44,902 nt of DNA from DASZGI01 sp035938995 (lineage in GTDB: Bacteria; Actinomycetota; Actinomycetes; Streptomycetales; Catenulisporaceae): contig NZ_DASZGI010000228.1 in assembly GCF_035938995.1 (NCBI RefSeq), positions 1 through 44,902 on the forward strand, in the 5' to 3' direction. Shown here piece by piece: positions 1 through 8,300 of the stretch. Each line of letters opens with the position of its first letter. The stretch's first letter is position 1. Under the pieces are notes generated by a model. The model was not told the DNA's origin and did not search any database. It saw nothing but the letters and a program-made list of their open reading frames with translations. The position numbers and the translations under genes were made by a program.

Positions 1-1196
1 GGGTCGAGCAGCCAGTCCGCGAAGTCGTCCGGGGTGGAGAACGCGTTGGCGAAGCGGTCGGCGACCGCCTGGAACTGCCCGGCCGCGCCGATGATCTCGA
101 GCACGTGCGGGGGCGGCGGGGCGAGCATGGCGTTGGTCCACGCCGTGCAGATCGCGACGCGCTCCCAATAGTTGTCGAAGGCGCGCTGCATGAACGCGCG
201 GTCGAAGGGCCGGTCGCCCTGCTCGACGATCGCGTTCAGGTAGCTGTCGGCGCACCGGGCCGCGTTGTTCGAACCCTGACCGGTGATCGGGTCGTTCGCC
301 ACCACCACGTCGGCCATGCCCAGCACGATGCCCCCGGACGGCAGGTCGGCGACGGGACGCCGCACGATCGGCGCGTACCGGCCGGCCAGGGTGCCGCGCG
401 CGTCGGTCAGCTCGACGTTCGCGCAGCGCTCGTACTCCCAGGGCGTGAACTGCTGCATCAGCTCGAGGATGAGGTCGAGCTGCGCCTGCGGGTCGCGGGA
501 GACCTCGTCGAACACGTCCAGCGGACCGCCGGGGATCCCCTCCCAGAACAGGATGTCGCACACCCCGCTGGTGGTGTAGGCCGGGATGCAGATCAGCTCG
601 CCGACGCCGGGTATCAGGTCCAGGCGCACGCCGGCCACGTCCGGGTGCTCTGGGCGCGGAGCCATGCCGTGCACGTACGCGATCGCCAGCGAACGCTGCG
701 GCTCCGAGTACGGCGACCGGCTGTCGTCGCGGTCGAACAGCGCGGTGATCTCGCCTTTTCCGGCGGCGACGACCGTCAGGTCGTACATCCCGGCCAGTTT
801 GTCGAGGTCGGACACGGTCGCCGGGTTCACCACGACCCGGCCGCCGCGCTGCTCGAACAGCTCAAGCCAGGCGGACATCTTGACCCGCTGGTCGACGGAC
901 TGCGCGTAGCCGTCGAGGCGCCCGAGCCAGTCGATCGCCCGCGCGCCGTCCGGCGCCGGCACCGAGACCCCGATGCCGTCGATCCGGTGCCCGGAGTCGG
1001 CCCACAGGTCCAGTCCGAGCGTCCGCTCCAGATTGAGCGCGTAGTCGAACATGCACTGGGTCGACATGACCTGGCCGTCGCGGATCTCCTCGGCGGTGCG
1101 CACGGTCATCATGGTCACGTCGTAGCCGCCGGCCTGGAGCCCCAGCGCGAGCTGGAGGCCGGACTGGCCGGAGCCGACTATCAGGATTTTGCGCAT
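1..1196 (-). CDS. StyA-like FAD-dependent monooxygenase (partial, C-terminus cut by window edge)
   Basis: Translating the minus strand from ATG 1196 gives 398 residues with no stop before base 1. It opens with a Rossmann FAD-binding motif (ILIVGSGQSG, residues 4-13) and has a late flavin-binding motif (DPITGQGSN, about residue 305), the pattern of styrene/indole monooxygenase StyA, a two-component group E flavin monooxygenase that epoxidises aryl alkenes using FADH2 from a reductase (StyB). StyA proteins run to about 410-420 residues, so only the last 10-20 are missing. A GAGGAC ribosome binding site lies just before the ATG. It follows the GTPase gene by 58 bp on the same strand and is probably the last gene of the cvn operon. 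No StyB reductase is visible here. The substrate is unknown; family assignment is good, function is inferred. Confidence 0.85.
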   Translation of the reverse strand, partial: MRKILIVGSGQSGLQLALGLQAGGYDVTMMTVRTAEEIRDGQVMSTQCMFDYALNLERTLGLDLWADSGHRIDGIGVSVPAPDGARAIDWLGRLDGYAQSVDQRVKMSAWLELFEQRGGRVVVNPATVSDLDKLAGMYDLTVVAAGKGEITALFDRDDSRSPYSEPQRSLAIAYVHGMAPRPEHPDVAGVRLDLIPGVGELICIPAYTTSGVCDILFWEGIPGGPLDVFDEVSRDPQAQLDLILELMQQFTPWEYERCANVELTDARGTLAGRYAPIVRRPVADLPSGGIVLGMADVVVANDPITGQGSNNAARCADSYLNAIVEQGDRPFDRAFMQRAFDNYWERVAICTAWTNAMLAPPPPHVLEIIGAAGQFQAVADRFANAFSTPDDFADWLLD

Positions 1197-1254
1197 GCGT
1201 CCTCGTCAGATCGTCGGGTCGTCTTAAGGGCTGGGTTATCGCGGCGGCAGGTCG

Positions 1255-1860
1255 TCAGGGTTCCGAATCCGCCAGTGACTTGAGCGCATGGCCGATCAGC
1301 TCGCGCAGCACCGTCCGGCCCTCCATGCGGTCGCGGGCGTCGCAGTGGACCAGCGGGACGTAGTCCGGCAGATCGAGTGCGTCCCGGACCTCCTCGAGCG
1401 GGTGGGTCAGCTGCCCCTCGAAGCGGTTGACCGCGAGCAGGTAGGGCAAATCACCGCGGCTCTCGAAATAGTCGAGCGCGGGGAAGCAGTCGGCGAGCCT
1501 GCGCGTGTCAGCCAGCACCACCGCGCCGAGGGCGCCGCGGGCGAGGTCGTCCCACATGAACCAGAACCGGCTCTGCCCGGGAGCGCCGAACAGGTACAGC
1601 ACCAGCTGCGGGTCGATGGTGAGGCGCCCGAAGTCCATCGCGACCGTGGTGGTGGTCTTGGCCGGGGTGTGGCCGAGTTGGTCGACGTCGACGGACGCCT
1701 CGGTCATCAGCGCCTCGGTGGCCAGCAGCGGCACCTCGGACAGGGCGCCGACCATCGTCGTCTTGCCTACGCCGAAACCACCGGCGACCAGGATCTTTGC
1801 GGACAGTGCCGGACCCGCGTGCAGCGAGGCGGCGGAGGCGTCACGCGGCCTTGAGTCCAC
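1255..1860 (-). CDS. cvnD: Conservon GTPase (CvnD-like, MglA/Arf-type)
   Basis: A 201-residue protein starting at GTG 1860, overlapping the end of the DUF742 gene by 20 bp. It has a P-loop GGFGVGKT (residues 27-34, Lys33), a switch-II-like segment FGAPGQSRFWFMW and a guanine-specificity-like AVNRFEG, all typical of the actinobacterial 'ATP/GTP-binding protein' of conservons. In Streptomyces, CvnA-D form a membrane-associated, G-protein-like signalling complex in which CvnD is the nucleotide switch, CvnB a roadblock partner and CvnA a kinase-like sensor. Gene order here (A-B-C-D) is canonical. The conserved core starts at about residue 20, so a slightly later start is possible. Confidence 0.9.
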   Translation of the reverse strand: MDSRPRDASAASLHAGPALSAKILVAGGFGVGKTTMVGALSEVPLLATEALMTEASVDVDQLGHTPAKTTTTVAMDFGRLTIDPQLVLYLFGAPGQSRFWFMWDDLARGALGAVVLADTRRLADCFPALDYFESRGDLPYLLAVNRFEGQLTHPLEEVRDALDLPDYVPLVHCDARDRMEGRTVLRELIGHALKSLADSEP

Positions 1861-2269
1861 GCAGAACCCTTTCCAGCAGCTCGCGCCGCGGCACCACGGC
1901 GGCGACCGGGTGGATGCGCACCCGTCCCGCGTCTGCCAGGTCGCCGACCAGGACGCGGACCACGCCCAGCGGCAGGGAGAGCACCGCGGCGATCTCGGCG
2001 ATCGACCGGTGGGTGGAGCAGAAGGCGTGGATCGCCCGCGCCTCCGGGGGCAGGGTCGCGTCCTGGCCCGGTTCTCGGGGGTTGGCCGTGACCAGGGTCT
2101 CGACGAGCAGCGGGTGGCGGGCCTGGGTACGGCCGCCGGTCAGCGCGTACGGCCGAACCCGGGCCGAACGCCTGCGCTGCGGTACCTCGTCGCGGCCGGA
2201 TCCGGCGAGCGGCGGCTCGCCCGGTCCCGGCCGCCCCGGGCCGAAACCCGGATGGGGCATGGTGGACAT
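1841..2269 (-). CDS. cvnC: DUF742 family protein (CvnC-like)
   Basis: A protein of about 142 residues with a Pro/Gly/Arg-rich N-terminus, then the DUF742 core. The core has a RVRPYALTGGRT motif and a winged-helix-like region (CSTHRSIAEIAAVLSLPLG) followed by VRVLVGDLADAGRV and a C-terminal ERVLRGLKAA, the usual ending of conservon C proteins. ATG 2269 is chosen; an in-frame GTG at 2275 would overlap the preceding stop by 4 bp (GTGA), so translational coupling to cvnB is likely. DUF742 proteins act with the GTPase and roadblock protein at the membrane; their biochemical role is not settled. Confidence 0.88.
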   Translation of the reverse strand: MSTMPHPGFGPGRPGPGEPPLAGSGRDEVPQRRRSARVRPYALTGGRTQARHPLLVETLVTANPREPGQDATLPPEARAIHAFCSTHRSIAEIAAVLSLPLGVVRVLVGDLADAGRVRIHPVAAVVPRRELLERVLRGLKAA

Positions 2270-2271
2270 GG

Positions 2272-2694
2272 TCACGGCGTCAACACCGCTCTCAACTCGC
2301 CGCGGACCTCGGGGGTGAGCCGGTGGCCGACGCGGTCCGCGAACAGCGCCATCTGATAGCCGACCACTTTCATGTCGCAGTTCTTGGCGGCCTGCACCGC
2401 GAGCGCGCAGCCGCCGCTGATCGCGGAGACGAACAGGAATCCGCGTTCGAGCCGGATCACCGCCTGCTCGCAGCCGCCCAGTTCGAACAGCCGGGCCGAG
2501 CCGTGCGCGAGCGACAGCACGCCGCTGGCCAGGGCGGCGAACTTCTCGGCCACATCCGCGTGCAGGCCGGCCGACCCGGTCAGCAGCAGGCCGTCGGAAG
2601 ACAGCACGACGGCGTGCTCGATGCCGGGGACCTCCGCGGCGAAGTTGTCGACCAGCCAGGCCATCTCGCGGGCCTGAGCGCTCAGCTCTCCCAA
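2272..2694 (-). CDS. cvnB: Roadblock/LC7 domain protein (CvnB-like)
   Basis: About 140 residues if started at TTG 2694, which has an upstream GGGAGG and overlaps cvnA by 13 bp. ATG 2664 would give 130 residues. The core is a single roadblock/LC7 fold: NFAAEVPGIEHAVVLSSDGL near the start, then LASGVLSLAHGSARLF, a central RGFLFVSAISGGCALAV strand pair and a final YQMALFADRVG helix. In conservons, and in the Myxococcus MglA/MglB pair, this fold regulates or scaffolds the partner GTPase. Its position between the sensor and DUF742 genes matches all known cvn operons. Confidence 0.9.
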   Translation of the reverse strand: MGELSAQAREMAWLVDNFAAEVPGIEHAVVLSSDGLLLTGSAGLHADVAEKFAALASGVLSLAHGSARLFELGGCEQAVIRLERGFLFVSAISGGCALAVQAAKNCDMKVVGYQMALFADRVGHRLTPEVRGELRAVLTP

Positions 2695-4085
2695 GGTCCC
2701 TCCCAGGCGGGGGCGTCGGCCGCGGCGCGCTGCCCAGCGTCGAACGCGGCGAGATCGTCGAACACCGACTGCGGGTCGGCGGGGGCGGTGTCTGGCGCGG
2801 GCGGCGGGGGCTCGGCCCAGCCGGTCGGCCGACTGCGGCGCGGCAGTCCGGTGGCGGTGATCCGCGGCGCGTCGTCCTCGAGGTGGCCGACCGGCGGCAG
2901 CGCGGCGCCGGGCGCAGACCCCTGCATCGGCGGAGTCCACACGTCGGTGACACGTTCCTGAGCGCGCATCTCGACGCCGAACCAGGGAGCAGGTCCCGGT
3001 GCGGACGCAACAGGGCCCTGAACCGCGCGCACCGGCTCCGCAACCGTCCCGCCGGCCGAGACAGCCGCCGCCACTGGAACCGGAACAGGGGCACGAACCG
3101 GGACAGCGCTCGGCGACGGGGGTGGCGGAGGCCCCGGGATCGCGGCGAGAACGCTCAGCGGGAGGGCGGCCACGACTGAGGTACCGCCACCCGGGCGCGC
3201 CTGCATCTGTACATAGACGCCGTGCCGGTGGGCGAGGCTGGCCACGACGTAGAGGCCCATCTGACGCGCGGCCGCGGCGTCGAGCGCGGGCGGCCGGGCG
3301 AGCCGGTTGTTGAATACGGCCAGCCGCTGGACCGGGATGCCGATCCCGTCGTCGTCGACGGCGACCAGAACGGTATCGCTGGCGCCGGAGCCCGACACGG
3401 TGACCACGGTGTGCGCGGGCGACATGGCCAGCGCGTTGTCGATCAGCTCGGCGAGCAGGTGGGAGAGGTCGTCCGCGGCGTGCGGTCCGATCGCCACCGG
3501 GGGCAGGCGACCGATGTCGACCCGGGCGTAGTCGGCGGACTCGGAGATCGCGGCCCGCACCACCTCGAGCAGCGCGACCGGCTCGCCGGGACCGTCGGGA
3601 GCGTCGCGCCCGGCGAGGACCAAGAGGTTCTCGCTGCTGCGGCGCAGCCGGGTGGCCAGGTGGTCGAGGCGGAAGAGGAAGGCGAGCCGGTCGGGGTCCT
3701 GCTCGTCGCGCTCGGCCTCTTCGACGATGGCCAGCAGCGACTCGATCAGGGTGAGGTCACGCAAGGCGACGTTCGCAAGCAGGTCAGCGTGCGGGTCACT
3801 CAGCGGCTCGACGGGAGCTGGGGCGGGCGCGGATGCGGATGCGGGAGTGGCGGGGGCTTCCGCGGCATCGACCGCGCCGCCACCCGCAGCGATACCGGCC
3901 ACGGTAACGCCAGCGACGACCAGAGACCTTTCCGCCCCGACCTCGCCACCTGATATGTCAGCATGCTGACTCTCGACCGGCTTCGAGCGGCGGAATAACC
4001 CGCGTCGGCGGCGCGGAGCCTCCCGAGGGTCGGAGGTGGCGCCGGAGGAGCGGTCGCGAGAGTTGTTTCCCCTCGAGGCCATCAC
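2682..4085 (-). CDS. cvnA: Conservon sensor histidine-kinase-like protein (CvnA-like)
   Basis: A 467-residue protein starting GTG-ATG (4085/4082) behind GGGAG. A basic, low-complexity N-terminus (residues 1-90, Ala/Pro-rich at the end) leads into a dimerisation helix region (FRLDHLATRLRRSSENLLVL). A GHKL ATPase domain follows, with an N-box AELIDNA (about residue 210) and G1 box VDDDGIGI (about residue 243), then a G2-like MGLYVVASLAHRHG. The C-terminal 150 residues are Pro/Ala-rich linker. The helix contains RLDHLATR, so a His is present at the expected place. Most CvnA proteins carry transmembrane helices and a sensory domain; here only one weak hydrophobic stretch (about residues 54-72) is visible, so this may be a cytosolic or tethered form. 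Confidence 0.88.
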   Translation of the reverse strand: MMASRGNNSRDRSSGATSDPREAPRRRRGLFRRSKPVESQHADISGGEVGAERSLVVAGVTVAGIAAGGGAVDAAEAPATPASASAPAPAPVEPLSDPHADLLANVALRDLTLIESLLAIVEEAERDEQDPDRLAFLFRLDHLATRLRRSSENLLVLAGRDAPDGPGEPVALLEVVRAAISESADYARVDIGRLPPVAIGPHAADDLSHLLAELIDNALAMSPAHTVVTVSGSGASDTVLVAVDDDGIGIPVQRLAVFNNRLARPPALDAAAARQMGLYVVASLAHRHGVYVQMQARPGGGTSVVAALPLSVLAAIPGPPPPPSPSAVPVRAPVPVPVAAAVSAGGTVAEPVRAVQGPVASAPGPAPWFGVEMRAQERVTDVWTPPMQGSAPGAALPPVGHLEDDAPRITATGLPRRSRPTGWAEPPPPAPDTAPADPQSVFDDLAAFDAGQRAAADAPAWEGPWES

Positions 4086-4488
4086 GAATCTGCTCCCATG
4101 ACCGTCGCACGTATGATCCTGCGTCTCGCCACCCTGTCAGGTGCCGGTGGAGCTGTCAAAGGTCCGTCGCAAAACCTTGCGACCCGAAGCATTCGCCGAA
4201 GAAGGTGCCCGACGACGCCCGAATTCGGGCTCTGGCAACATCCGTGCGGTGCGTCGTCACAGTCCATAGCCCTGAGAGCAGCTACGCCAATAATCGGCCG
4301 CATCAACCGAGCCCGCACAGTCGAGCGAACCGCTCGGCAAGGCAAAGCTTCAGGAAAGCGGCCCATTCATGCCACCCGGCAGGGAGTCGTAAGGCCGAGC
4401 CATGCGGAATACCACCACATCCCGCCACGTTCCACAGGCGGCTTGGCATGCAGCGAGCACGCCACCCGCACCACCAGGAAGGACGACC
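4086..4488. other. Divergent intergenic region between cvnA and rpmG
   Basis: About 400 bp without a convincing gene. Short open frames here lack ribosome binding sites and recognisable content. It must hold both divergent promoters; only the cvn-side motif at 4131-4159 is recognisable to me. I see no clear AT-rich Zur-type palindrome upstream of rpmG. Confidence 0.5.
4131..4159 (-). promoter_or_regulatory. Possible sigma70-type promoter of the cvn operon
   Basis: On the minus strand TTGACA (4159-4154) is followed after exactly 17 bp by CAGGGT (4136-4131), a fair match to the actinobacterial -10 pattern TANNNT at its second and last bases. A start near 4124 would give a leader of about 40 nt before the cvnA start at 4085. 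This is a motif match only. Confidence 0.4.
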
Positions 4489-4653
4489 ATGGCCCGCAGT
4501 GAACTCCGCCCGGTCGTGAAGCTCCGCTCCACCGCCGGAACCGGCTATGTATACGTGACGCGCAAGAACCGCCGCAACGACCCCGACCGCCTGACGCTGC
4601 GCAAGTACGACCCGGTCGCGCGCAAGGTCGTGGAGTTCCGCGAAGAGCGCTAA
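4489..4653 (+). CDS. rpmG: Ribosomal protein L33, cysteine-free (C-) form
   Basis: A 54-residue basic protein from ATG 4489, preceded by AGGAAGGA at good spacing. The sequence (MARSELRPVVKLRSTAGTGY near the start, KNRRNDPDRL in the middle, ending VEFREER) is a full-length L33 of the 50S subunit. The two CxxC zinc-ribbon motifs of the zinc-binding form are absent, so this is the C- paralogue. In Streptomyces and mycobacteria C- forms can replace zinc-containing ones under zinc starvation under Zur control. Here the gene stands alone, without rpmB or rpsN, and I do not see a Zur box, so zinc regulation is only a possibility. Confidence 0.95.
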   Translation: MARSELRPVVKLRSTAGTGYVYVTRKNRRNDPDRLTLRKYDPVARKVVEFREER

Positions 4654-4707
4654 GCGGCACCGCACCGCCGACGCCGACGGGGCCGAGCAGGCAAGTCGCG
4701 ACGCAAG

Positions 4708-4742
4708 GAGGCCCGGACCGGGAATCACCCGGTCCGGGCCTC
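4708..4742 (+). terminator. Strong hairpin terminator after rpmG
   Basis: A perfect 15-bp inverted repeat (4708-4722 and 4728-4742, arm GAGGCCCGGACCGGG) around a 5-nt loop AATCA, 55 bp after the rpmG stop. It has no long U-run, as is common in high-GC actinobacteria. Confidence 0.8.
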
Positions 4743-4819
4743 TCGCACGACCGAGTTCGCCACTCAGAAAACACGACGGCCGACCCGGCGAGCGCAGCGC
4801 GCTCGGCGAGTCGGCCAAG

Positions 4820-5146
4820 TCAGTGGCCCCCCTGCGCCCGACTCGCACTCTGCGCTTGCGGACCGCCAGCGGCCAGCGTTACCAACGACAGTGCAAATGG
4901 TGCCGGGGGTCCCGGGGGGTTTGCCCCCTGGCCTGGGGTACGGGAGCCGGCCCCGCAGTAAACGACAAGAACGCCTGCTGCCCCGCTCCGCTCCGGCAGC
5001 AGGCGTGTCACGTTCTGGTGGACCTTTTGCCGCTGGGCGCGCATGTGCTCGAGCAGGGCGAGGGTCTGGTTGAACCGTTTGGTCAGGTCGTAGCTGCTGC
5101 TGGGTGACTGGGCGAGCAGGCCGAGGAGGGTGTGGCGCAGGCTCAT
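4820..5146 (-). pseudogene. PadR-family regulator remnant (internally deleted)
   Basis: The 108-codon frame from ATG 5146 begins exactly like a PadR winged-helix regulator (MSLRHTLLGLLAQSPSSSYD, then LTKRFNQTLA). It breaks off before the recognition helix region and jumps to LLEHMRAQRQKVHQ, after which the sequence is unrelated to PadR and low in complexity. The frame reads straight through a hairpin that looks like its own old terminator (4972-5005, T-rich on the minus-strand downstream side). Normal PadR proteins are 170-200 residues. The simplest reading is an internal deletion that removed the rest of the DNA-binding domain and the stop codon. It is divergent from the toxin-like gene at 5313, which it may once have controlled. 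Confidence 0.6.
4972..5005 (-). terminator. Hairpin inside the PadR remnant
   Basis: Perfect 11-bp inverted repeat (CGCCTGCTGCC at 4972-4982 with GGCAGCAGGCG at 4995-5005), followed on the minus strand by TTCTTGTCGTTT. It looks like the original terminator of the PadR gene, now inside the open frame. Confidence 0.55.
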
Positions 5147-5312
5147 GCGCCTACAGATATCCCAGCCTTTACCTGTCGTTCATAGACGGTATTGAGACGA
5201 CCTGTCAGACTTGGAATATCGCGCCGAGCTGCTCGGCGCGCACCACGAGGTGAGGTTTTCCGGGGGCCGGGTCGTCCTGTCCCGGATCTGGTCGAGGGGA
5301 ACGGAATCGCTG

Positions 5313-8300
5313 ATGTTCGCAAGAGCTGGCCGCGGGTTGCCTGCGGTGCGCTGGTTGCGCGCCGGCACGGCACGCCTGCTGGCCCTGGTGCTGCTCGCCG
5401 TCGGGCTGGTGGTGCTGCCGACCGGTGCCGCGCACGCGGCGGTGCAGAATTTCGACGTTGTGACGATGAATATCGAGGGCACCTATACGACCGGCGGCGG
5501 AGGAACCGAGGCTCAGAACAAGTTCTACTACGCGGTCAGGCCCCTGGCGATGAGGCAGACCACAGCCGGGACGCCGTACTGGGATGCCATCGGCTTGCAG
5601 GAGGTAGGGCAGATGCCTGACGGGGTCGGGTACACACATCTCAACACTTGGTTTATCCCGACGTTGCAGCCGCCGCCGGCCGGCACCCTCGTCGCGCCAG
5701 GCGGTGCCGTCGCCCCGGCCCCTCCGGCGACATACACCGTGCAGGAGTGGCAGTGGAACCTGGGCTCCGCAGGCAGGCCCATCAACCGGTGGGTCTACTA
5801 CCTGGCCGGCCCCGCGGGCGGGCACGAGGGCATGGCGATCGTAACTGCTAACCGGCTTACCGGGGCCGGACAGGTGTTCGTCGTGGCACCCCAGCCGATA
5901 GCCAACGGGACCCTGCCGGTCAACGCTGCCGGTGCGGTGGTCAACCGGCCGACCCTGGGGGTCTGGTTGGCTAACGACGTGGACTTCTGGACTGGCCACG
6001 CCCGCCCGTTCGCCGGCAACGACGCCGCCAACATCCTCAACGCGGTCGCGGCAGCCACGGCCGCAATGCCCGGTGCCGCCGCGGGAACACCGCCGAACTG
6101 GATTTTCGCCGGGGACCTTAACGTCGCGCCCGCCGCGCTGACTGCTCCGGCCGGGACGACCATTATCAATACCGGGCAGCCCACCCAGTTCCGGGGGGAC
6201 CACATGGGTGAGTGGGACTATGCCGTCACCAACCAAGCCGGGCTTCCGGACGGATATCACGCTGTGCGGCAGCAGTGGCCGGGTTTCGGCGATCATGTCC
6301 CGGTCGGGATCGGCTACCAGATCACCGCGGCGGCCACCGGACAGATCAGCTCACAAACCCAGCCCGGAAAGTGCCTCGATGCGGCGGTGCCCTCCGGCGG
6401 GACGATCACCGGCGGCACGCCGCTGCAACTCAACCCATGCGATCAGGGGTCTGCCACCCAGGTGTGGACCACGACGTCCGACGGCAAAATCGCCGTCAAC
6501 GGCACCGGCTTCTGCCTGGACAACTACAACGGTTCCAGCACTGAGGGCAACCTGGTACAGCTGTGGCCGTGCACCTACCTGGACGCGGCCCAGAGTTGGG
6601 TGCTCATGCCCAACGGCACGGTCGTCAACCCGGCGAGTGGCAAGTGCCTGGACGCCACCCCACCGGTCAACCCCCCGACCCCGCCACCGGGATCGAGCAG
6701 CGCGGGGGCGAGCCTGCGCACCTGTACCGGAGGCGCCACCCAGCAGTTCGACGTACCCGGCGCGCCGACACCGGGGATATTCGGGCAGATCACCCCCGCG
6801 AACGATCCCAGCAGTTGCCTGCAGACCGCCGCCCCGGTCCCGGGCGGTTGGCCGACCGGCACCTTCAACCTGACCGTGACCGCGTGCAACTCCCAGAACC
6901 AGGGCGGGTACTGGACGCTCGGGTCGAACGGCACCGCGCGCAACGCCATCGGCACGTGCCTGGACAACAACTATGCCGCAGCCACCGACGGCAACCGGGT
7001 CAGCACCTACCCCTGCGCAGCGGGCCAAACCAACCAGCAGTGGTCGTACTCGTTCGGGGAGATCGTCAACTCGGCGACCAACATGTGCCTGGACTCCACC
7101 CCACCCACCACCGCCGGGGGCCAAAGCCTGGGCCCGAACTATCCGGGCATCAGCCTGAGCACCTGCAACCGAAGCGCCAGCCAGCAGTGGAACATCGCCC
7201 CGCCCGTCCCGGCGAACCTCGGAGCACAGTTCCTGCTCGAGAACTCCTTCTACTCCGACTATGTCCTGTGCGCCCAACCCGACGGCCAGGCCATCCTGGA
7301 GCGCAACCCGCTGTCGGTCGACCCGGACTGCGTGTGGCAGCAAAGCGGTGCGGTGTTGTACAACGCCGGGGACGGGCTCGTGCTCACCGGCAGCACAACC
7401 AACGGCGCGCAAGCCACGCTCTCCAACTACACCCCCTACGACACCTACCTGCAGACGTGGAAAACAGGGCCCTCCACGGGCTTCGGCTTCGGGATCAGCC
7501 CGACCGCTACCGTGAACAGTCCCATTATTCCCCGCCTGTACCTCAACGGCAGCGCCGCGGGCCAATCGAGAACCACTCCATTCGCGACCCTCACCACCAG
7601 CCCCGCCGGCGTCGACGACACAGCGATGGAGTGGTACCAGGTATACCTACAGCCGGGCTCACCGCCGGTCGCCAACACCTCCACCACGCAGATGTCGATC
7701 GCCAGCGACGGCTCCGTGACCGGCGAACTGACTGCCAACGGCACCTCCTACGTCTCAGGAGTCGACCCGGCCGCCACGTGGTCCCAGGTGCCGTTCGCCG
7801 GGGTCAGCCAGATCGCAGTGGCCACCGACTCCGCCCACGGCCCGCTCATCGCTGTCCTGGTCAACGGCAACGTATACGCCTACCAAGGCACCGGAAGCGG
7901 CGTGACCAACGCGAGCAACTGGGTCTATGAGTGGGCCGGCGGCGCCAGGCAGATCGCGGTGGCCAGCGACCCCACCAACGGCCTCCTGATCGGCGTCGCC
8001 CTTTCCAACGGAAATGCCTACGTCAAGCAGGGCGGCCTGAGCACCGGCTGGGTGCTCGAATTGACCGGCGTCAGTCAGCTCGCGCTCGCGAGCGACCCCA
8101 CCAACGGCTCCCTGATCGGCGTCATAAACAACGGCAACACCTACGTCAAGCAAGGCGGCCTGAGCGCCAACTGGGTAGCCGAAGACAACAACGGCGGGGA
8201 CACTCAGCTCGCACTCGCGAGCGACCCCACCAACGGCACCCTGATCGGCGTCATAGACAACGGCAACACCTACGTCAAGCAAAGTGTGAACGCCACCAAC

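Noticed and set aside
105..1283. Plus-strand frame of 392 codons at the left edge.
   Set aside because: It is antisense to the StyA-like monooxygenase, whose flavin motifs are clear on the minus strand.
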